Below the pieces are notes generated by a model. It saw only the letters and a program-made list of their open reading frames with translations. It was not told where the DNA came from and made no database searches. This document shows positions 32,414-36,221 of a stretch of DNA of 36,221 bases, one piece after another. The stretch comes from Nostoc sp. ATCC 53789 (lineage in GTDB: Bacteria; Cyanobacteriota; Cyanobacteriia; Cyanobacteriales; Nostocaceae), in assembly GCF_009873495.1 (NCBI RefSeq), contig NZ_CP046714.1:1-36221 (forward strand), in the 5' to 3' direction. How positions within the stretch are numbered: position 1 is the first letter of the stretch; each line of letters opens with the position of its first letter. A program made the position numbers and the translations under genes.

Positions 32414-33192
32414 TACTCTAACCCCAACTGTACAGCCGCCTTAGAAAACTCAGTTTCAACCGCATCAATCCAGCCATAAACTCTCGATTGATTACTCAAA
32501 CTAAAATCCTCATGCTCTAGCGCTTCTCTGAAAGTAAGATCCTTAGAGTCAACGAGGTCAAAAATATCGTCATATAACTCAGGCAATAACAGTTCAATCG
32601 CCCCTAATGCTTCAACAGCCTGCTTCATCTTAGAATTGTTGTAGCGAGTGAACTTGTGTTCATCACCCCAGTAGAGATTTTTCACCACCACATAATCAAC
32701 CTTGTCGCCGCAGAAATCCACCAGACGTTTTAACTGCAACAGACTATCTTTGACGCGACCCAGCACCGACACCATAGTGATGCGATAACCCAAACGCTGG
32801 GCATTTTGAAACAGAAAAATATCCTTAGCCACTGATTCAAAATATTCTGCTGCCCCAGCAGGCAGATCCACAAGGGAAACTTGAGGAGAAAGACGCTTCA
32901 AATCATCCTGTAACGCATCAGCACCACCACGCTGATTTAGTTTGAGCGTTTGTACGCCAGGAGCGACTTTGTTGTAATGACGATAAAGCTGAGGATTAGA
33001 CTGGTCACACTCATAAGCGATGCAGTTGATATTTCTGTGGCGGTAAATATCGAGCAGGATTCTAGCCATGACACTTTTACCAGTCCCGCCCTTATCGCCA
33101 GTCACCAACACCAAGCGCCCAAGAGTTTTTGGCTGTTCAGTTGGCAAGTCTTTCTGAACTTGGTCAGCTGATTGTTTAGGTTTGACTACCAT
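32413..33192 (-). CDS. traL: TraL-like ATPase of the mobilisation region
   Basis: A 259-residue MinD/ParA-type ATPase with a deviant Walker A (VTGDKGGTGKSVMARILLDI, about residues 31-50) and a Walker B-like VSLVDLPAGA. Several segments mirror IncP TraL by eye: NLYWGDEHKFTRYNNSKMKQ (TraL has an NPYWG segment), LLPELYDDIFDLV, and LTFREALEHEDFSLSNQSRV. It lies between the TraK-like and TraM-like genes, exactly as in RP4 traKLM. It is unlikely to be a second partition ATPase, because no ParB or RHH partner is next to it and a ParA is present elsewhere. Confidence 0.78.
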   Translation of the reverse strand: MVVKPKQSADQVQKDLPTEQPKTLGRLVLVTGDKGGTGKSVMARILLDIYRHRNINCIAYECDQSNPQLYRHYNKVAPGVQTLKLNQRGGADALQDDLKRLSPQVSLVDLPAGAAEYFESVAKDIFLFQNAQRLGYRITMVSVLGRVKDSLLQLKRLVDFCGDKVDYVVVKNLYWGDEHKFTRYNNSKMKQAVEALGAIELLLPELYDDIFDLVDSKDLTFREALEHEDFSLSNQSRVYGWIDAVETEFSKAAVQLGLE

Positions 33193-33735
33193 CTACAAAT
33201 CCTCATCAGAGATTATTTCAGGCACAAAAGCAAGGCGAGAGGGATTTTGATTCTCTAGAGCCTTAGCATTAGAGGTCTTTTTAGCCGTTTTAGGAGTTTT
33301 AGTAGTTGTTGATTTTGATGAAGCTGGTTTTGATTCTGGTTTTGATTCTGGTTCTGATTTTTGAACAGACTGATTAGTGCTTTGCTCAGAAGTCGAATCC
33401 TCACTAACTGCCGGCTCATCAATAACTTGTGTACTGGTATTCTCAAGACTTGGAGTAGTAACTGACTTTTTGCGTGTAGACCGACGAATATCGTTAAGTA
33501 AATAACGGATACGTTCAGGACTAATGTTGATGTCCAAAGGGGCTAAAGTTTTAGACACTTCCTCATAGGTATAGCCGAGACGAAGTACCCGTTCAATTTG
33601 ACGGCGCATTTTTTTAATAGCTGCTCGTGCTGGGATATCATCTAATTCCTTAGCACCCAAAGCGCGTAGAGCATCAAGAGCGTCTGGAATCTTTGACTTA
33701 GGAATATTGTCTTTAGCCACAAGAGTAAAAATCAA
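33193..33735 (-). CDS. TraK-like oriT-binding protein
   Basis: A 180-residue protein. The N-terminal domain (about 1-90) includes RRQIERVLRLGYTYEEVSKT and ISPERIRYLLNDIRR, a helix-turn-helix-like arrangement comparable to the TraK segment GYSMKTIWEHL...ETFLRH of RP4. The C-terminal half is a basic, low-complexity tail of Ser, Lys, Thr, Pro and Glu with short repeats (SEPESKPESKPASSKS), expected to be disordered. The gene faces away from the MobC-relaxase pair across the probable oriT. Its stop adjoins the TraL-like start directly. Confidence 0.65.
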   Translation of the reverse strand: MIFTLVAKDNIPKSKIPDALDALRALGAKELDDIPARAAIKKMRRQIERVLRLGYTYEEVSKTLAPLDINISPERIRYLLNDIRRSTRKKSVTTPSLENTSTQVIDEPAVSEDSTSEQSTNQSVQKSEPESKPESKPASSKSTTTKTPKTAKKTSNAKALENQNPSRLAFVPEIISDEDL

Positions 33736-34174
33736 ACTAATGTTTATGTTTAAAACTTTACTTTAACAGAGAGCATCTATCTAAAGACAGGTAATTATCA
33801 ATGCAACAAATAGTTAAGAGACAGCAACAGATATTAACGTAACTGGTTGAACAGTGATTACTAAGAACGTGTAAGATAACTCACGAACAGTTAATCAAAA
33901 ATAAATCAGATAGTTCTCAGTAAAAATTATCCATACTGTAATTTCCGTCAACTCGTTAGTAATATCATCGTGGTGGTAGCCGCAGATTACGCACTTTGTC
34001 CCCACGCGGGTAGTTCCCCTAGTCCTTCTGCCTCCCCGAAAGACTGGTTAGGAGCAAGCCATGCCTAGCACTGCGTGCTGCCGTCGCTACGCTCGGCTCG
34101 GCAGGCTTGCCAAAGGGGGAAGTATCCCCACTTTGGAAACCCCCTCAAAAACTGCATCAACTCAAGTTTTACTT
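33736..34174. other. Divergent mobilisation control region; probable oriT
   Basis: 439 bp between the TraK-like operon and the MobC-relaxase operon, where oriT lies in IncP-type systems. Visible dyads: CGTG...CACG around 33869-33886, GCAC/GTGC near 34067-34077, and a strong hairpin at 34110-34136 (CCAAAGGGGG with CCCCACTTTGG, one bulge). A patch of Nostocales GC-rich palindromes (GCCGTCGCTACGCTCGGC) is at about 34080-34100. I could not locate the IncP nick consensus, so the exact nick site is open. Promoters for both operons must also be here. Confidence 0.6.
34110..34136. repeat. Hairpin upstream of the MobC-like gene
   Basis: CCAAAGGGGG (34110-34119) pairs with CCCCACTTTGG (34126-34136) with one unpaired A and a short loop. 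It lies about 40 bp before the MobC-like start, a suitable place for an oriT or relaxosome-binding dyad or for an attenuator. Confidence 0.55.
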
Positions 34175-34573
34175 ATGCCTAAAGCTTCTTCTCAATCACT
34201 TGTCCGCACCAAAATGTTGCAAGTGCGATTCAGCCCAATTGAATACGAGATGATTCGCTCCAAAGCGGAAGATACAAGCATGAGTTTGGCAGAATTAACA
34301 AGACGTTGTATATTACTGCGACCAATCCCACCACCACCGCCACGACTGGGCAGAGTTACACTAGACACATACCTGGAACTGTCGCGTATCGGCAACAACA
34401 TCAACCAACTGGCTAAAGCTACCAATACCGCCATTAAAATGCAGTTGCCACCGCCAGCATCACCAGAACTTCTACAAGAACTCTTAGAACTGCTACGACA
34501 CTGCCAACGAGAAATAGCCAATACCTTCATCGAAGAATCGGACGAGGAAACAGATGATTGGCAACCAGACTAA
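34175..34573 (+). CDS. mobC: MobC-like relaxosome accessory protein
   Basis: A 132-residue protein from ATG 34175 (MPKASSQSLVRTKMLQVRFS). Residues about 15-46 form a ribbon-helix-helix (VRFSPIEYEMIRSKAED, then SLAELTRRCILL). After a proline run comes the MobC signature LSRIGNNINQLAKATNTA. Such proteins bind next to oriT and help the relaxase melt the nick site, the role of TraJ in RP4. An upstream in-frame ATG at 34061 would add 38 residues of palindromic-repeat translation and is unlikely. The stop overlaps the relaxase start by 20 bp. Confidence 0.85.
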   Translation: MPKASSQSLVRTKMLQVRFSPIEYEMIRSKAEDTSMSLAELTRRCILLRPIPPPPPRLGRVTLDTYLELSRIGNNINQLAKATNTAIKMQLPPPASPELLQELLELLRHCQREIANTFIEESDEETDDWQPD

Positions 34574-36221
34574 AGGGCGAGGATTCCGTGGACTGCTGAA
34601 TTATTTGGAGTCTCAAAAAGATGCCAAACTCATTGGTGGTAACATGGGTGGCAATAACGCCCGCGCACTGGCCAGAGAATTCAAAATTTCCCGACAACTA
34701 AACCCAGAAGCTGACCGAGTAGTGTACCACGCATCATTATCACTACCAGACAACGAGCGACTAGACGAACCAACCTGGAACGAACTTGCTAACCGCTATC
34801 TCGAAGAGATGGGCTTTGACAGTAACCAGTACGTAGTCTACAGACACAGCAATACGGAACACGACCACATACATATCTGTGCTAGTCGCATCCGTTTAGA
34901 TAACGGGAAGATTGTACATGATAGCTGGGATTACAAGCGTAGCGAAACCATTATTCGGCAGCTAGAACGAGATTACGGCTTGCAACAAACCCAGAGCAGC
35001 CATGAGAAATTATCGCGTAATCCCAGTATTGGACAACAAAAACGGTTAGAAAGAGAACATGATGAATATATCAACGGTGAGCGTCTTACACCACAAGAAC
35101 GCCCTATTAAGCAACAACTCCAGGAACTAATCGACCGCGCCACAATAGACAAACTAACTATGCCCCAACTGGTTGAGCGATTGCAATTACAAGGTGTAGA
35201 AGTTCGTCACGGATTAACGCGCAACGGTAAAAGTAAGGGCATTTCGTACTCATGGAATGACCAGAAATTTAGCGGCACATCTTTGGGGCCTGCCTATACA
35301 TTCCCAGGTTTACAAAAACATAAGGGGATTGACTACCAGCCCCAACGGGATGATGAGCGTATTGAGAATCTGTTAAATAATCCTAAACAGCAAGCAGTGG
35401 AGAGCCAAAGATTCATAAATACAATCTCTGACTTTATTGAACAGTCAGTAGTTGATGATGCCTTGGTTGAAACGTTGCCACAATTAACAGAACAACTATC
35501 TATTTATCGGCAACAACTCTTTCGAGCTAAAACTGCATTCAATGACTTTGAAACAGCGTTGACGACTGAGTTGCAATCCCACGCAGAGAAGAAAGCAATT
35601 TTGTCAATCTCTGATTATATTGAGCAATCAGCTATCGAGTCAGCTTTAACTGAAACAGTATTAGGATTAACAGAGCAACTTTCTCAATATCGGCAGCAAC
35701 TCCTTGGAGCTAAAACTACATTCAATGACTTTGATGAAGCATTGACGGCTGAGTTGCAATCCCATGCAGATCAGAAAGCCATTTTATCAATCTTTGATTA
35801 TATTGAGCAATCAACTATCGAGTCTGCTTTAACCCAAACAGTATTAGGATTAACAGAGCAACTGTCTCAATACAAAGAGCAACTAGTTCAAGATAAAACT
35901 ACATTCAGTGACTTTGATGAAGCAGTTACGGCTGAGTTGCAATCCCATGCAGAGAAGAGAGCTATTTTATCAATCTCTGATTATATTGAGCAATCAACTA
36001 TCGAGTCTGCTTTAACCCAAACAGTATTAGGATTAACAGAGCAACTGTCTCAATACAAAGAGCAACTAGTTCAAGATAAAACTACATTCAGTGACTTTGA
36101 TGAAGCAGTTACGGCTGAGTTGCAATCCCATGCAGAGAAGAGAGCTATTTTATCAATCTCTGATTATATTGAGCAATCAACTATCGAGTCTGCTTTAACC
36201 CAAACAGTATTAGGATTAACA
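34554..36221 (+). CDS. MOBP-type relaxase, N-terminal part (continues at base 1)
   Basis: This is the first 556 codons of a relaxase that has no stop before the window ends. The frame continues at base 1, giving about 1019 residues in total. The ATG overlaps the end of the MobC-like gene by 20 bp, which suggests translational coupling. The nuclease domain shows the expected motifs: a candidate catalytic tyrosine (Tyr17, in LLNYLE), then HASLSLP (His59), then the metal-binding triad EHDHIHI (His103, His105, His107). These belong to the Relaxase/mobilisation nuclease family, which nicks oriT and stays covalently bound to the transferred strand. From codon 298 (base 35445) the protein becomes a series of 61-residue tandem repeats. 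The family, start and motifs are secure. The assignment to MOBP is by motif resemblance only. Confidence 0.9.
   Translation, partial: MIGNQTKGRGFRGLLNYLESQKDAKLIGGNMGGNNARALAREFKISRQLNPEADRVVYHASLSLPDNERLDEPTWNELANRYLEEMGFDSNQYVVYRHSNTEHDHIHICASRIRLDNGKIVHDSWDYKRSETIIRQLERDYGLQQTQSSHEKLSRNPSIGQQKRLEREHDEYINGERLTPQERPIKQQLQELIDRATIDKLTMPQLVERLQLQGVEVRHGLTRNGKSKGISYSWNDQKFSGTSLGPAYTFPGLQKHKGIDYQPQRDDERIENLLNNPKQQAVESQRFINTISDFIEQSVVDDALVETLPQLTEQLSIYRQQLFRAKTAFNDFETALTTELQSHAEKKAILSISDYIEQSAIESALTETVLGLTEQLSQYRQQLLGAKTTFNDFDEALTAELQSHADQKAILSIFDYIEQSTIESALTQTVLGLTEQLSQYKEQLVQDKTTFSDFDEAVTAELQSHAEKRAILSISDYIEQSTIESALTQTVLGLTEQLSQYKEQLVQDKTTFSDFDEAVTAELQSHAEKRAILSISDYIEQSTIESALTQTVLGLT
35445..36221 (+). 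repeat. 183-bp (61-residue) tandem repeats in the relaxase, copies 1-5
   Basis: Copies begin at 35445, 35628, 35811, 35994 and 36177, exactly 183 bp apart. Copy 5 crosses the circle junction and ends at base 138. Each codes for a helical segment with recognisable pieces such as ESALTETVLGL, KTTFNDF, AELQSHAE and ILSISDYIEQ. Copies 3 to 5 are almost identical at DNA level over long stretches, including synonymous positions, which points to recent duplication. Copy 1 is the most divergent. The period is a multiple of three, so gain or loss of copies keeps the frame. Confidence 0.95.

Noticed and set aside
32413..33192. Second plasmid partition ParA
   Set aside because: No centromere-binding partner is adjacent, and several segments and the gene order match TraL instead.
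34061..34174. N-terminal extension of the MobC-like protein
   Set aside because: The added residues translate a GC-rich palindromic repeat and a hairpin. The family similarity and a plausible start begin at 34175.
35445..36221. Repeat array considered as a CRISPR array
   Set aside because: The period is 183 bp, all of it coding, with no spacers; it is a protein repeat.

Overview
The window reads as one complete circular plasmid of 36,221 bp. A relaxase reading frame runs off the right end (34554 to 36221) and continues in the same frame, and in the same 183-bp tandem-repeat register, at base 1 (to 1392). I therefore treat base 1 and base 36221 as adjacent. The host is most likely a filamentous, Nostoc-like cyanobacterium. 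By eye there are about a dozen copies of the HIP1 octamer GCGATCGC, short GC-rich palindromes typical of Nostocales, a PEP-CTERM protein, and a primase-polymerase/DUF3987 replication protein. No rRNA, tRNA or CRISPR array was seen.

Layout: (1) 1-1392 is the C-terminal part of the relaxase. (2) 1.4-3.1 kb holds an AT-rich membrane protein and a broken pentapeptide-repeat gene. (3) 3.5-4.6 kb is a type Ib-like partition cassette (short ParA plus a ribbon-helix-helix partner) bracketed by shared repeat sites. (4) 4.8-12.3 kb is a type I restriction-modification system (hsdM, hsdS, hsdR) interrupted by a VapBC pair, a second VapB with a broken toxin, and an antisense orphan Phd-type antitoxin. 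(5) 12.4-13.9 kb has a small hypothetical protein, an intact short tyrosine recombinase and the wreck of another. (6) 14.5-16.3 kb is a two-gene CBASS-type defence operon: a CD-NTase and an S-4TM effector. (7) 16.4-17.3 kb has a nuclease remnant, a long inverted repeat and twin small proteins. (8) 17.3-22.7 kb is a minus-strand series of nine genes rich in membrane and helical proteins, ending in a membrane-anchored P-loop ATPase. Its function is unknown and it is the best candidate for an undescribed machine. (9) 22.85-27.0 kb is a divergent XRE regulator with its promoter and operator, two small genes, a folded leader and the large Rep gene, which carries iteron-like palindromes inside its coding sequence. 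(10) 27.3-31.6 kb is a decayed insertion-sequence zone enclosing a PEP-CTERM gene. (11) 31.7-36.2 kb is a mobilisation region.

The mobilisation region copies the plan of IncP plasmid RP4. A TraK/TraL/TraM-like operon points one way, a MobC-like protein plus the relaxase points the other, and the divergent gap (33736-34174) is the expected place for oriT. No type IV secretion channel genes were recognised, so the plasmid is probably mobilisable rather than self-transmissible, unless the minus-strand ATPase operon supplies a coupling function. Restriction-modification, CBASS and toxin-antitoxin genes make this a defence and maintenance plasmid.
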